Source: Hirsutella rhossiliensis (lineage: Eukaryota; Ascomycota; Sordariomycetes; Hypocreales; Ophiocordycipitaceae). Taken from it: a stretch of DNA of 64,000 nt. Positions within the stretch are counted from its first letter, which is position 1. Each line of letters starts with the position of its first letter. The notes beneath the pieces were generated by a model. That model was not told where the DNA came from, did no database searches, and saw nothing but the letters and a program-made list of their open reading frames with translations. Positions 36,174 to 49,668 of this stretch are shown here, in pieces. Location of the stretch: contig NW_025408670.1 of NCBI RefSeq assembly GCF_020360975.1, forward strand, positions 5,580,001-5,644,000, in the 5' to 3' direction. Made by a program: the position numbers and the translations under genes.

Positions 36174-39100
36174 ATATAATTTAAAGTAGCTAGTATAGGT
36201 ACTACTAAAAGTAGCTAGTTTAATTCGATCCCTTATTACTTATAATAAAGGCTAGCTAGCTATATAAGTAAGCCTAGTACTATAAGAAGCGCTTTATATA
36301 GGACTCTATATCTATAAATAGTATTAGCTTTAATATTATAGACTTATTAAGTCGGTCCTTAATTACTTATATATAGCGGTTACCGCCCTTTATAAGTAAG
36401 AAGTCCGTTATAAAGTCTATCTATATATATATATAGAACCGGTTAGGTACCGGAAGCTACTTAAGTAGCCCTTTAAGCTATACCCTTTAAATCTTAGTAT
36501 AGCTATAAATATCGTAGTTATAAAGGAAGTAGCGAATATAGTACTATAGGAGGGGCTAGTAAAAATCCCTCGCGAGGCCTACTACTATACCCTACTAACC
36601 TAGGTAGCTTATAATACTAAAGTTATAAACGAGCTAGACTAGCTTCCTTTAAAGCTCGTTTTATTTATTTATCTCTAGTAGTCTATCCTTCTCCTTAGCC
36701 TTTATAGTATATAGCGCGCCCGGTACCTATAGTCTCCCTTATTAATATAGATGCCCTTATAGGTTAATATAATAATTAGCTACTTATACCTTTAGCTTTA
36801 GCTTTAAATTAAAGCGTTAAGCGCTAGACTTAATAACGTAGCGTATACTCTTATAAGTATAGTCTAGAGATAATATCCTATCCTATAAGCGTTAGAGGAC
36901 CTTATCTTAAAATACCTACGCTGTACGCGCCCTTAGGCCGGTCTATCTCCTCGCCGGGCCGAGGTAAAGGTATAAGGGAAGGCTTATTTATTAGCGCTAC
37001 GCCTTCCTTTACTAAGGAAACTCTTATATAAGTCTATAGCGCTTCTTATAAGATAAGCAATAGATCCTAAGCCTCGATATCTACTCTTATTAGCTAGTCT
37101 TAATCCCTCTAGGAAAGTATATCTAGGACTATAGAGTCCCGCCTTAGCTAGTACTTAATCGAGAAGTTAAAGCGTAAGAGATACTCCGCTTAGTAAGCTT
37201 ACCGCTCTAAGAGGTACTAGTAGGTTATAAAGTACTTAAGGTTCTTATAGTCTATAAGAACCTTCTTAAGGTATATAAGTAAAAGCGGAATTTTAGGAAA
37301 TTAAGGAATTATATAAGACTATATAATAAAAAGAAAGAAGTAGTATAAGGTAGGATTTTTAATAGAATTTATTAGTAATATATTAGTATATAGAAGAGGT
37401 ATTAAAGTTAATAATTCTTAATCTATTTACTAGTAGACATACTATCTTATATAGATAATTATAGCTAAATAGAAGAACCTTTCGGGACTAGATTTAGGCT
37501 ACTATATAGCCTTAAGACTAAGGAATTTAGTAATACCTTAAGTATATTAGGAAGTGTCTTAGTTCTACTAATATTCGTATTTAAAGGAGGTTAGTTATAC
37601 TAGTATTCTTAAGAGGTCTTAGCTAGTATTCTAAGCTAGCTCTATTTCTTTAATTCCCGATTATACGATAACTAGTAACCCGTTTAATATATAATAACAT
37701 ATAAAATAATAAGCGATTCTTACTCTATAATATAGGATTTTATCTATAATTAATATACTACTTATTAACTTATATAATTAAGAGAGTATATTATAGCTAC
37801 TTTATTTATAGTAGGAATACTATTCCTTATAAACCTTAAAGCTCTTATAGCTTTAGAGCTCTACTTACTATTACTTAAGGTAGCTAATAATCGCTAGTAT
37901 CTCTTTATTATAAATAGTATAATTCCGCTCTACTAAGGTTAGCTTATAGGAGTAGAACGCTATTAGTTACTTTTACTTATTTACCTCCTAAGAGAGCGTT
38001 CCTCTAAGTACCTAGCCGCTATAGTCTACTTTAACTAACGTCGACTAGTCGAAGTCCTACTAAAGTAGTACTAAGGCTTACGAGAATAGGTCCTTAAGCG
38101 TATAGAACGCTCCTTCTTATATAGGCCCTTAATAAAAGGCGGTCTATTTCCTAGTAACTTTATTTAAGGGCGTTATAATATAAGAGAAGCCCTTAATAAA
38201 TATCTTATAATAGTTCGCGAACCTAAGAAAGCTCTATATACTTATTTATATAGTTAGGGCCGCTTAGTCTTAGATCGCTTAGATCTTTATAAGATTAACC
38301 TATATACTTATACCTATATAGATAATAAAGCCTAGGTACTTAACCCTCTTAACTTTAAATTTATACTTATTTAAGTCGAGGTAGAGCCTATAAAGTTAAA
38401 GGCGCTTTAGGACCCTTTATACTTTCTATATATAGTCCTTATAAGAGCCGCTTATATAGATAAGGATATTATCTATATATATAAAGGCGAACTTATTAAG
38501 GAAGTCTTAAAGTACGTTATTAATATAACGCTAAAAGGTAGCGGGCGCTCTTAAGAGGCTAAAGAGCGTTATAAGCTACTTAAATAAGCTATAGCGTATA
38601 TAAAACGCTCCCTTTTACTTATTACCTTTTAAGATCTATACTTTATAGAACGCTTATTTTATATCTAGCTTTATAAACTACTTTACTTTTAAAAGGTTAT
38701 AGAGCGTATCTAAGATTAAAGGTAAAGGGTAGCGGTCTAGCCTTATAATTATATTTAGAGCCTTATAGTTATAATAAAACTATATCCTACCCCTTAGTTT
38801 ATATATAAATAGGACTAGCGCTCTTACTTTAAAGCTACTTACTTAAATAAAACCCTTATCTAAGAGGTCCCTTAGCGTCTTCTTTAGTACTAGTAGCTCT
38901 ACGTATAATATACTATATAGCGGTCTAAATAGTATAGGTAGTTCCTACCCCTTCTTATTAGTATAAAGTACGATCCTATAATCTACCCTTAGCTTATATA
39001 GGTTAAGCTTATCTACTTTCTAGGACTTAAATAGCGGTAGGAGGTCGTAAAAGCGCTTTAGCATCTACTACTATAGCTTAAAGAGCGACTTTAGCTTCTT

Positions 39101-41070
39101 TATTTAAAGGGCCTTATTAATATCCGCTAAGCTAACTATATAAACTACTATATTAGCCGCTACCTAGCCTTACCCTTACTTTACCTATTATATAGTTCCT
39201 ATAAAAATAAAGGTAAGGACTTTTTATACTAAGTATAAAGCTTATACGCTTAGTCTTATACTTATAAAACTATTATTATAGTAGACTTATTATTATATAG
39301 GCCTAAACTATAGCTTCCTTTAGTATAAAACTAAGTATAACTCTATATATAATAACTAAGGTTTCCTAAGGATTAAGGGAAACTCTAGTTAAGGGATTAT
39401 ATAAGCTATAATAAGCTTATAGTAACCGTTAACCTCTATAGCTAGCTATATAATACCCTTAATTACTATACCTTCTATTATACTTAAGGCGCCTTTTACT
39501 CGCCTTAAAGCGATCTTTTCTACTAGTACTTATATCTCTCGCGTAAGCGCCTTATTAACTATAGCGTAGTACTAGTAGCCCTTATCTATAAGGGCGGTAA
39601 TAAGTAAGGAGTTATTAATTATAACCTATATTAAAGTAAGCTCCTCTTTTATATAGGCGGATAATTCCTCCTTCTCCTTTACTAGTACTAGTAATTAAAG
39701 CTCTAGAGCCCGTCTTTACTTTAGAGCTACTCTTTTTCCTTTAGGCTTAAGGGGGCGGAGTCCTCCTTATTATCTAAGGTAAGGAGCGGTTTTATCTTCG
39801 CTACTTAAACCGCTATAGGCCGCTTAGCTAAAAGGAAGGGGCATTTTAATATAAAGTATATAAACGCGCTATAATATAGGTAGCGGCTATTAGCCTTCCT
39901 CTTTTTAATTTCCTTACTTATTACCTACTTTACCCGCTACTTAAAGTATAGGGCGGTATAAGGGGTAGTCGATAGCGTCTTCTTACCGCGTTTAGCTTAG
40001 TCTATATAGGTAGCTAATATTAAGGTATCCTTATTTATATCGATAGCCGGTTATTTATCCTATAGAGGGGCGGTAATCTTATCGCTATTATATAGCGTAT
40101 ACTTATAGAGCTTTTAAAAACGCGGCGTTTACTTATAGCCCTATACTACCTTTATTAACTAGCTTATATACTCGCCGTAGCTAATAGGTATAATTATAAG
40201 GATAAGTAGCTCTTATAGGGCTAGTATAATCGAATTCTATAGCTATATAAGCTTCGCGCTATCTTTTTATACTATAGTCCCTACTACCTATAAAAGCGTT
40301 TCTTTAAAATCGGGAAGGAATTTACTAAAGGTTTATCTATCTCTTTATTTAAGGGTCTATAGCTTATCTTATACCTTCTCCCGCTCCTATATATTACCGA
40401 ATATATATATAAGGTATTAAAAGAAGTCTTATAGGTCGCGTTTACCTTTAAGGCTACCCTTATCTTAGAATCTAAAGATCTACTATATCTAGGGCTCCGG
40501 TAGTATATAAAGGAGCGAATACTACGCTATATCGTAATAGCTATTTAGGCCTTATTTCTTATCGGTTATAAACTTCGTCTATAGCTAGCTAAGGAAGAAG
40601 TAAAAGGACTCTAGCTTACTATCCTAAGTTAGCTAAGGGAGCGGCTTTTACGTTAGTAGTATCGCTACTATAACCGGTATTATAGAGGTTATAAGGGTTA
40701 AAGCTAGTCTTATAGATAGCTCCCTTAGTATAGCGAGAACCTTATCCTTCTTACTAGCTATCGCGCTTTTAATTGCTTCTAAGATAGCTACGATACTTCC
40801 TATCTATTTAAGGAAGGGCAGAGTACTTCCTTAAGGAAGAGGCGCCCTCTTTAAAGAGATATTTATTAGATCTATTAGTTAATAGCTTATACTATTATAG
40901 AGTAGGTAGAGGTATATATATAGGTACTATCTATAGGATAATATTAATAAGCTATATAGAGCTCTCTTATACGCGGCTAGCTTATATATATATATATAGG
41001 ATCCGGCCTTTTATATATAACTATACGGCTTAGGCTATAGCCTAAGCCTATAACTTATAATAGTTAAAGA
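36174..41070 (-). mobile_element. Gypsy element 1, 5' part: RT, RNase H, integrase core
   Basis: Minus-strand reading through RIP stops gives several domains. The integrase core near 36,180-36,480 has x-I-D-F-I-T-D-F, V-I-K-D-R-L-N-K-S and I-S-N-K-G-S, ending at the border with element 2. A-E-Y-L-L-R-F-N-F-S-I-K-Y followed by R-D-S-I lies near 37,105-37,195, the end of RNase H. L-I-D-Y-K-N-L-K-Y-F (for DHKNLEYF) lies near 37,215-37,260. RT with Y-(R)-A-L-N-x-I-x-R-L-D-R-Y-P-L-P-L-I and K-(F)-I-K-L-D-I lies near 38,630-38,800. gag and protease should occupy about 39,500-41,050, but I could not read them securely. RNase H is interrupted by the 575-bp repeat at 37,265-37,840. Flanking LTRs of this element were not found. 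Confidence 0.78.
37265..37840 (-). repeat. 575-bp dispersed repeat, copy B (solo LTR or MITE-like)
   Basis: This is the reverse complement of 43,167-43,743, inserted in the RNase H region of gypsy element 1. Landmarks on the minus strand are ATAAGGAA..TTCCTACTATAAATAAAG at one end and AATTTCCTAAAATTCCGCTTTTACTTATATACCTTAAGA at the other. This copy is heavily RIP-mutated, with only a few CpA/TpG words left (AGACATACTA and AACATATAAA). Confidence 0.75.
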
Positions 41071-41074
41071 CTTT

Positions 41075-41195
41075 TATATTATTCCCTTAAACTATATTAT
41101 AGAGCCTCTTTTTACTAGCTTATTTTATAGAGCCTCCTTATACTTATTATTTCTTAATAATAGTAAAATAGGAATATAAGAGTATATTTTTATAC
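41075..41195. repeat. 120-bp repeat shared with 35,267-35,385
   Basis: The segment ATTCCCTTA..ATTATAGAGCCTCTTTTTACTAGCTTATT..GGAATATAAG(A/G)GTATATT occurs at 35,267-35,385 (inside gypsy element 2) and here, between gypsy elements 1 and 3, in the same orientation. It may be the end of a degraded LTR. No coding potential is present. Confidence 0.7.
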
Positions 41196-41255
41196 TAGTC
41201 GTTAAGTACTAAGTTAAATATAAACTTAAAGAGGATATAAGGTAAGTATAACGAC

Positions 41256-41695
41256 TAGTATTATTCTTAAGGAATAAACCTATTAAGGGGTTTATATTAG
41301 TAAATATAATAAGGCGTAGTCTAAGTAATAATAAGTATATTATATTAATAATAAGTTAGAGGTTATAAACTATAGACTATAACTAAGTAATTAAAATTAG
41401 AGATAGAATTATAATAAAGATCTATATTAAAAGCTATCGAGCTATCTATTTAAAGGAGTAAAAGTAAGTAGCTATATATACCTATAGAGACTATCCTTAG
41501 ATTATAGGCCTAGCTATAATCCCTAACGTTAAATTATATAAAGTATAGTAATCTCGTTAATCCTAGATTACTTAGATCTTTACGATCCCCTTAATCTTAT
41601 ATCTATTAAATAGTTATGCTAACTATTTATCTATTAGACTATATTATATACTTAACGCGGTCGACTATTAGCAGCCTAGTAGCTATAGTTATAAT
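41256..41695 (-). repeat. 3' LTR of gypsy element 3
   Basis: About 440 bp, a direct repeat of 49,228-49,668. Landmarks are TAGTATTATTCTTAAGG at the left and CTTAACGCGGTCGACTATTAGC at the right. This copy is more RIP-mutated than its partner; for example ATTATATAAAGTATAG here corresponds to ATCGTATAGAGCGTAG in the other copy. Confidence 0.85.
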
Positions 41696-43166
41696 ATAAT
41701 ATCTCCCCTCCTTTTAGTTTTATCTATAAGACCTACTATAGCTACCTTAGCCGCTATATATAAATATACCCTTATTATATTATATATAAGTATATCGTTC
41801 TCTATTTCTTTATCCTTTTAGGATATACTACTAATAGTATATCTAGTTATATACTAAAAATTCGTTCTTAAAAAGCCTCTAAGAGCGCTACTCTTACTAA
41901 ATATATCGACTTAAGTAGAGATCCTACTAATATACTATATACTTAATACTTTAAGGTAAAGAAGATAAATTATTAGATAGCCGAAAATTCTTCGCGCTAT
42001 AATAATTATATTACTAGTAGTTATCCCTATTATAATAGTGTTTTAGTAGCCTCTTCTTATAGGTATCTTTTAATTCTTTCTATATATAGTAGCTAATATA
42101 TTTCTTTTAGTAACTAAATTATTAATAGAGTAGCGTAGGCTATATTTTAAAGAGGAGGAAGCTAGGGAAGCCTTATTAGAGCTTTAAGTATAGCTTATAA
42201 ACCTTTAGTCGTAAATATCTATCGCCGTTAATCGTTTAGCTTATATCTAAAAGATTTAGAATTATATAAAGGAAAAGAGTTCTAAGTTATTTCGTTATAA
42301 TATCTAAGAAGTAGATACTAAGGATAGCGTTTTACCTATACTTAATATATATAAGTATTAGGTAGTAAATAACTTATAATTATTAGGCGTTCTTAATAAG
42401 GCGAATTAATCCTTATTTAGTATTAGTAAGGAGTTTATAGATCTTAGTCCTTTAATCCCTCTTAAACCTTTTAGTAAAATTATTAAAGTAAGGAACTATT
42501 ATAGGTTAAGTACTTAAGTAGTTCCTAGGTATTATCCTTTAGTCTATATCCTTTTTACTTAATAAGGTATTCTTATTACTAACCTTATTTTCTTATATTT
42601 AGTATTTATTTTACTTTATATTCTTAATTATTATTAACTTTATTTTTTTCCTATAATTTAGTATTTTATAGCGCTAGTTTTAATAATAAGATATAAAATA
42701 TTAGGTATATCTATATTATTATTAGTAGCGAAAGTTTATAGTTAACTTTTAAAATAGTTTTCTTAACCTTAAACGGTCTAAGTTTATTAAAATCTAATTT
42801 ATTACTTAGTTATTTTATCTTAATATTTCGTTATATAAGGTAGACTATATCTCCCTCTTAAAAGATTAGTCCTTATAATCTTTTCCGATTATAGTAAGTA
42901 GATATTTATTCTTTAATAAATTAAAGCTCTTATTATATTTCTTTATATAATTTTTATAGTTAATCTACTTATAGTATTGCTTATTTTACTTATAGTCCTT
43001 ATTAAGTAACCTTAAATACTTCTAGGTTATATCTATAGTTAGCGTATATTAGTAAGAGTTTAGTTATCTTTATAACTAAGCTATTATAAGCTAGTTATAC
43101 TATTAGTAGCTATTTAACTTAATCGTTTTATTTATAGTTAATATAGTATTATAAATATTATTTAAG

Positions 43167-43743
43167 CGTTTAGTATAAGGAACGGTGTTCCTACTATAAA
43201 TAAAGCAGCTATAATATACTCTCCCGATTATATAAGCTAATAAGTAGTATATTAATTATAGATAAAATCTTATCCTATAGAGTAAGAATCGCTCGTTATT
43301 TTATATGTTATTATATATTAAACGGGTTGCCGGTTATCGTATAATCGGGAATCGAAGGAATAGAGCTAGCTTAGAATGCTAGCTAAGACCTCTTAAGAAC
43401 ACCGGCACGACCAACCTCCTTTAAACACGAATATTAGTGGAACTAAGACACTTCTAGATTCACTCGAGGTATCACGGAATTCCCTAGTCTTAGGGCTATA
43501 CGGCAGCCTAAATCTAGTCCCGAAAGGTTCTTCCGTTTAGCTATAATTATCTATATAAGATAGCATGTCCGCTAGTAGATAGATAGAGAATTATTAACTT
43601 TAATACCTCTTCTATATACTAATATACTACTAATAAATTCCGTTGAAAATCCTACCTTATACTCCTTCTTCCCCTCTATTATATAGTCTTACGTGATTCC
43701 TTAATTTCCTAAAATTCCGCTTTTACTTATATACCTTAAGATT
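43167..43743 (+). repeat. 575-bp dispersed repeat, copy A, weakly RIP-mutated
   Basis: Inverted copy of 37,265-37,840, inserted in gypsy element 3. Unlike everything around it, this copy keeps many CpA/TpG words (AACACCGGCACGACCAACC, AATATTAGTGGAACTAAGACAC, GATAGCATGTCCGC). This suggests that it landed after most of the surrounding RIP, or that it escaped RIP. The left end carries the small inverted repeat AGGAAC-GGT-GTTCCT. No ORF is present. A solo LTR or a non-autonomous DNA element are both possible; no clear terminal inverted repeats were seen. Confidence 0.75.
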
Positions 43744-46700
43744 TAGTTAAGTCGTTCTATTTATTTATCTATTTATAAGTAATAAGCTATACTAAGCTTA
43801 TATTTCATTCTTAATTATACTATAAGAGCTTACTAAAACTTAGCTATAAATATACTTTCTTTATTAAAGATAATCTTATTTAATAGTCTATAATTACTAA
43901 TAATTATTTATAGGAATATATATACTAGCTCTTTTATATTACTTACTTCTTTATATAAGAAGAAGTATTTATACTTTATTAATCTATTAGTAATAATAAA
44001 TATACTATTATACTTAATATTAGTTTTAAGTTCTTTTAATAGTAGTAGCTTTATAATATAGTTAAAAGCTATTAAATCCTATAGTTTTTTTAGTACTAGT
44101 AGCGGTTATACTTCTTTATATAGTTTATATCGTTTAGCTTTACTTTATATATAAAGTTTATATTCTTTAATAACTTATTATACTACTTCTTTAAGCTATA
44201 AAAAGTTATATTATTATTTAATCCGTTTTATTATTCTTTAGATTCCTTAGTATCTATATATTAAATATTTATATATATCTTATATAACTTTATCTTATAA
44301 TTTTAATAGTATTTAGATTTTATTTTTATATATTAAAACTTCTAAATATTCTATATTATATCCGTTTAATACTTTATATTCTTTTATCTATTTTAGGATC
44401 TTTTAGTATATTAAGTTATTAGGTTATACTTTAAATATTATATTTAGCTATTATTATTAGTAGTTCTTATTTTCGTTAATTTCTAAGAGCTATCCTTTTA
44501 CTATAAGTACTCTTATATTATAGTTACTTCGTCGACTAAAGGTATTAGCTCGACCGTTTTCTATTCCTTTTCTATAGATTATTTTATAGTTAAATTCTAA
44601 TAAGTATTTAGCCTATTAGATCTATTATCTATTTAACTATTATATTATTATAAAGTATAAGATATTCTTATAATCTATATAGACCTTAACTTTATACTTA
44701 CTTCTAAGAAGGTAGTATTAAAATTCCTTAAAAGCTTAAATAATTATAAGGAATTCTTTATTATAGATAAGGTAATTAAGTTCTACGCTATATAGCTTTT
44801 TCGAGTAAAATATAATTAGTTATAGTTTTCCTTTATCGTCCTTTTATTTAATTTATACTCTTAGAGTAAAGTTTAATATATTAGTTTCGAGTTTAATTTA
44901 TTATTTTAAATTAAAGGTAGTTAAGACTAGTTCTTATATAATTATAGTCTTAATATATTTAAAAGCTTCGTTAGCTTTATTAACCTATATAAATTCTTTT
45001 TCCTTCTTTATTAAGTTATATAGTAGTACTATAATCTTTCTAAAATCTTTAATAAATTATTAATAGTAATTTATAAATCCTAGGAAACTTTATATATCTT
45101 TAACGTTCTTTAGCGTTAGCTATTCTTTAACTAAGTTAATTTTATCTTATTATATTTATATCTCTCTTAGTAAGATTGTATATTTAAGGAAGTCTACTTC
45201 CTATATATAGAACTTACTTTTCTTTAGTTTAACTACTAACTTTATATTTTAAAGTATATAAAGTACCTTATAAATATACTCTTTATATTCTTCTAAGGTA
45301 TTTAAGAAGATTAAGATATTATCTAAGTATACTACTATAAAGATATTTAAGTATTTATATAGGATATTATTAGTTATCTATTAAAAGGTAGCTAGTATAT
45401 TTATAAGTCTAAATAGTATTACTAGATATTTAAATAGTTTAAATTTCGTTTTAAAAGCTATTATTTATTTATATCCTTTTTTTATATATATTAAGTTATA
45501 AGCGCTTTTAAGGTTAAGAGCTATAAACTATTTTTTACTATATAGTCGATCTTATAGTTCCGATATAAGTAGTAATAGTATTTAGTCCTTTATTATAATA
45601 TTATTTAAGCGTTTATAGTTAATAATTAGTTATAGCTTACTATTTTTCTTTAAAATAAATATAACTAGGTAGCTTACTTTAGATATTAACGTTTATATAT
45701 ATCCCTTTTATAGATTCTTATTAAGGTAGTTATATAGCGTTTATAGTTACTTTTCGTTTAGGTTATAGATCTTATAAAACGTTAGCGTTATTCTATCCTT
45801 AAGATAAATTTTATAGTCCTATTAGCTATATTTAAGTAACCTTATCTTAAGTTCTTCTTTAAAGAGTTTATTATATTTTTAGTATTCTTAAGGGATATTC
45901 TTTATTTTATTTTATAAGCTTTATTCTTTCTTTTAAGAGCTAGTTTCTCTTAACTTAAGCTCTTTATTAATTTATTTAAGGTCTTTCCTTAGAGTAGTAA
46001 TAACTCTTTAAATCTTTATATTATATCCTTTATTTTATTTATATTAAATACTAGGTTATATAGCTATATTAGTTAGTACGTAAGTCTTATTAGTCGATTT
46101 TATTATATCCGCTAATTTAGTTACTATTTTCGTTTATATCGCTAAAGCCTATAATAATTTACTTAAACGGTTATCCCTTTTATCTTATTTAATAGCTAAA
46201 TTATTATAAAATTTTACTTTCTCCTAAATCTACTAGTCCTAGAAACTTATATCTTTATTTTAATATAGCTAGCTAGTTTTCTAGTTAATTAATAGGTTGC
46301 TCTTCTATAGCTATAAAAGCCTTAGTATAAGGTTATATTCTTTAATATTTATAATATTAAAGTTAACTTATTTATTATAGCCTTAGATATTAATATTAAG
46401 GTAATTAATCTTTATATTAATAATTCTATTATTATAATTAAAGGCCTCTCCTTTAATATTCGTAAGTTTATATAGATCTTTTTTATATCTTTATATAAGT
46501 TAGTAACGATTAATAACTCTAAATAAAACGTAATTACTTATTACGCTATAATCTAAAAGTATATATATATAATATCCCGCGATTTAAATATTTAATACTA
46601 TTTAATTACTATAACTTACCGTTACTATATATAAGGTCCTTAGATCTTATTATATTATACTAGTTTATAGCCCTTTTATAAATAGTATACCTTATTTTTT

Positions 46701-49227
46701 ACCTAGTCTTTATTCGTTTTATTTAAGTATTCTTCTTTAATTTATTATTAATATCGTTTCTTTATATTTTCGTCGCGTAGTATTATATTAAGGCTTAAGA
46801 GACTAATTTCTTATAGCTAATTAAAGATTTCTTATTTCTTAACGCTATATAGTTTATATTATACTACTTTATAGTTAATTATATACTATACTTTATAATT
46901 CTATTTATTTTTATACTAAAGGTTAAGTTTTCGTTCTATATCTTTCTACTTTATATATAGTATTTTTATATTAATTCTTCCTTAGTTAAATATAGCTTAT
47001 AGCCTTTATATATATTACTAATAATCTTTTAGTATATTATTATATTATTTATACTATACTTATACTTTTTATATTTATAAACTCTATAGTTTAAGTATAT
47101 ATATTTATTATAATCGTCTTTATTATATTTAACTTATTATATAAGTCTTTAAAAGATTAAGGGTTTAAATACCTTAAAGCGAGTAACGTTATACTATTCT
47201 TTTATTTTAGCGTATTTATAGATATTATATATCTCTAAAAGATATCTTATTAATAAACCGTAATTATCGCGGTATTTAAGTAGCGTACCGTAATTAGGTT
47301 CTAATAATATAACTTAGTCGTTTAAGTAGTATTAATCGATTTTCTAGTAGTTTAGTTTTATACTTAGGTAAGGTTTCGAAAGTACTTATCCTTTAAACTT
47401 AACTAAGAAGGTATTATATTATACCTTTATCTAAAAGTATATTATATAATTTAGGTAGACGTATAATATCTATAAAATATACTTATAGTACTTATAAGTA
47501 AGTAGTATTTATAGATTATCTTTAAATTCTCCTTATAGTTATTATTCTTATTATAGAGCTATAAAGGTCTTAACTATAGTAATAGCTATAGTATAATCTC
47601 CTTTATATAGTACTAATTAATATCGAATTAGTATAGCTTATTAGTTTTCTATAAGAATTTAAGGTATTTATTAGGTTTTAATTTTAAGTATTTCTTTAAA
47701 TTCTTTAAAGTATAAAGTATATTCTCTAATTATAGTATTTTCCCTTAATAGTAAGGGTAGTAATATAAGTTCGTTCTTATCTTTTATTTCTCTAAGTATT
47801 TCTTATTTTTTAAAGCTTATATCGTCGATACTTTATTATTCTTTTTTAGGTTACTATCTAAGTTTCGTAAGTATAAGGGCTATATTTATATCTTCTTTAT
47901 TATATTATTTATAAACTACTTATTATTATTATCGATTTTTATTTTATATATCTTCCTAGAATTATTTACCGTTCTTTTTAATCTAGTTTTAAGAGACTCC
48001 TTTAAGATAAGGGCATTTTAGTTCTACGAATTTAACTTATATTTATATTTTAAGATCCTTTCGTTATATTATTATAAGGGTCTTCTTTAATAGCTTTAAG
48101 AACTATCTAGTACTATTCTTATTGCTTAAGTATACTATATATTTATTATTATAGTATATAGTTTAACTAAGGAGTTTATACTTTAGTTCCTATCTATTAG
48201 TAGCGTTTAGGTATTTCTTACCTTTTAGGGCTAGTACTTAATAGGTTTTTTCTCCTTATAAAGTTATTTATATTCTTTAAAGTAATATTTAAGTTTCTTA
48301 TAATTAAAATACTTTCCTTTACTTTTCTATATTATATCTAGATCTATCTTACTTAGGTTAATTATATAAGTATAGGTAATAAGAGTTTCGCGCTTTTTTT
48401 TATAGTTAGCGCGTTAGTTAAAGTTATTCTTATAAGAAGGGTTCTAGTTTCCTCTTCCTTATTTCTTTTCTTAGCGTTATATATACTATCTATTATCGAT
48501 TTATATTACTATAGTAGTATAGTCCGAGAGCTTATTAGGTCGATTTTCCTTATAGAGCTTATCCTTAACTTCTTCTTTAAGCCTATCGTAGAATCGTAAT
48601 ATAAGAGGTTCGTTGTCTTAATTAAGCTTTAAGGTAACTTAATAGAACTTTATAGTATAATTTAATACTAAGATCTTTTATTAGAGTTCTTAAAGTTTCT
48701 ATTTAGCTTCTTATTCCTTATTAGTTATTCTAAATACTTTTATAATAGCTTCTTTAAATCCTTAGAAACTAATAAAGACTTTATCTATCTTATTATCTTA
48801 TTACGCTAGTTAGTTATCGAGAAAGTCTCTTATAATAGGTCTAAATTAAGTAAGTACTATTTTAAATAAATAATTTCCTATATAAAGTACCTTTTCGACT
48901 AGGTCTAAGAGTTTAATAAGGTAAAACTAATAGTAGGCCTTAAGTTAAATAAGAAAGTCTTAAAGCGTGCTATAAGTACTATTAAATAGTCCTAGCTATT
49001 TTAGTTTAACTACTTCTCTAAGGTCCCTAACTTATCTATTACCTCCTTTATTCTTAAGTAACTATACCTTATATTAAAGGATAATAATCTCGCGTATTAT
49101 ATCCTAAGGCGATATAGTAGCTCTAGAGTTAGTTAATCTAGCTTACTATATAAGTATATTAATAGTTATAATATTACTTAAAGTAACGCGGTATTATATT
49201 AAATAAGAGCTTTTAATATATAATAAC

Positions 49228-49668
49228 TAGTATTATTCTTAAGGGATAAACCTATTAAGGGGTTTATATTAGTAGATATAATAGGGCGTGGTCTAAGTAA
49301 TAATAAGTATATTATATTAGTAATAAGTTAAAGGTTATAGACTATAGACTATAACTAGGTAATTAAAATTAAAGATAGAATCGTAATAAAGATCTATATT
49401 AAAAGCTATCGAGCTATCTATCTAAAGGAGTAAAAGTAGGTAGCTATATATACCTATAAAGACTATCCTTAGATTATAGGCCTAGCTATAATCCCTAACG
49501 TTAGATCGTATAGAGCGTAGTAATCTTATTAATCTTAGATTACTTAGATCTCTATAATCCCCTCGATCCTATATCTATTAAATAGTCGTGCTAACTATTT
49601 ATCCGTTAGACCGTATTATATACTTAACGCGGTCGACTATTAGCGGCCTAGTAGCTATAGTCGTAATA
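49228..49668 (-). repeat. 5' LTR of gypsy element 3
   Basis: About 441 bp, the partner of 41,256-41,695. It ends at GTAATA, after which the sequence changes to AGTAAGCGGCCGG, unrelated to the sequence following the left copy. Confidence 0.85.

Larger units (their letters stand above)
41256..49668 (-). mobile_element. Gypsy element 3, 8.4 kb with both LTRs
   Basis: Bounded by direct repeats of about 440 bp (41,256-41,695 and 49,228-49,668). pol reads on the minus strand. The RT segment K-L-D-L-R-S-A-Y-N-L-I-R-I, K-T-A-F-K-T-K-F and V-I-P-F-R-L-T-N spans about 45,390-45,560. V-V-Y-L-D-N-I-L-I lies at about 45,305-45,335. Integrase and a chromodomain-like end are expected at 42,500-44,600; this part is cut by the 575-bp repeat copy A. 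The right LTR is therefore the 5' LTR. The element is dead from RIP. It lies immediately right of gypsy element 1, with 185 bp of other repeat between them. Confidence 0.8.
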
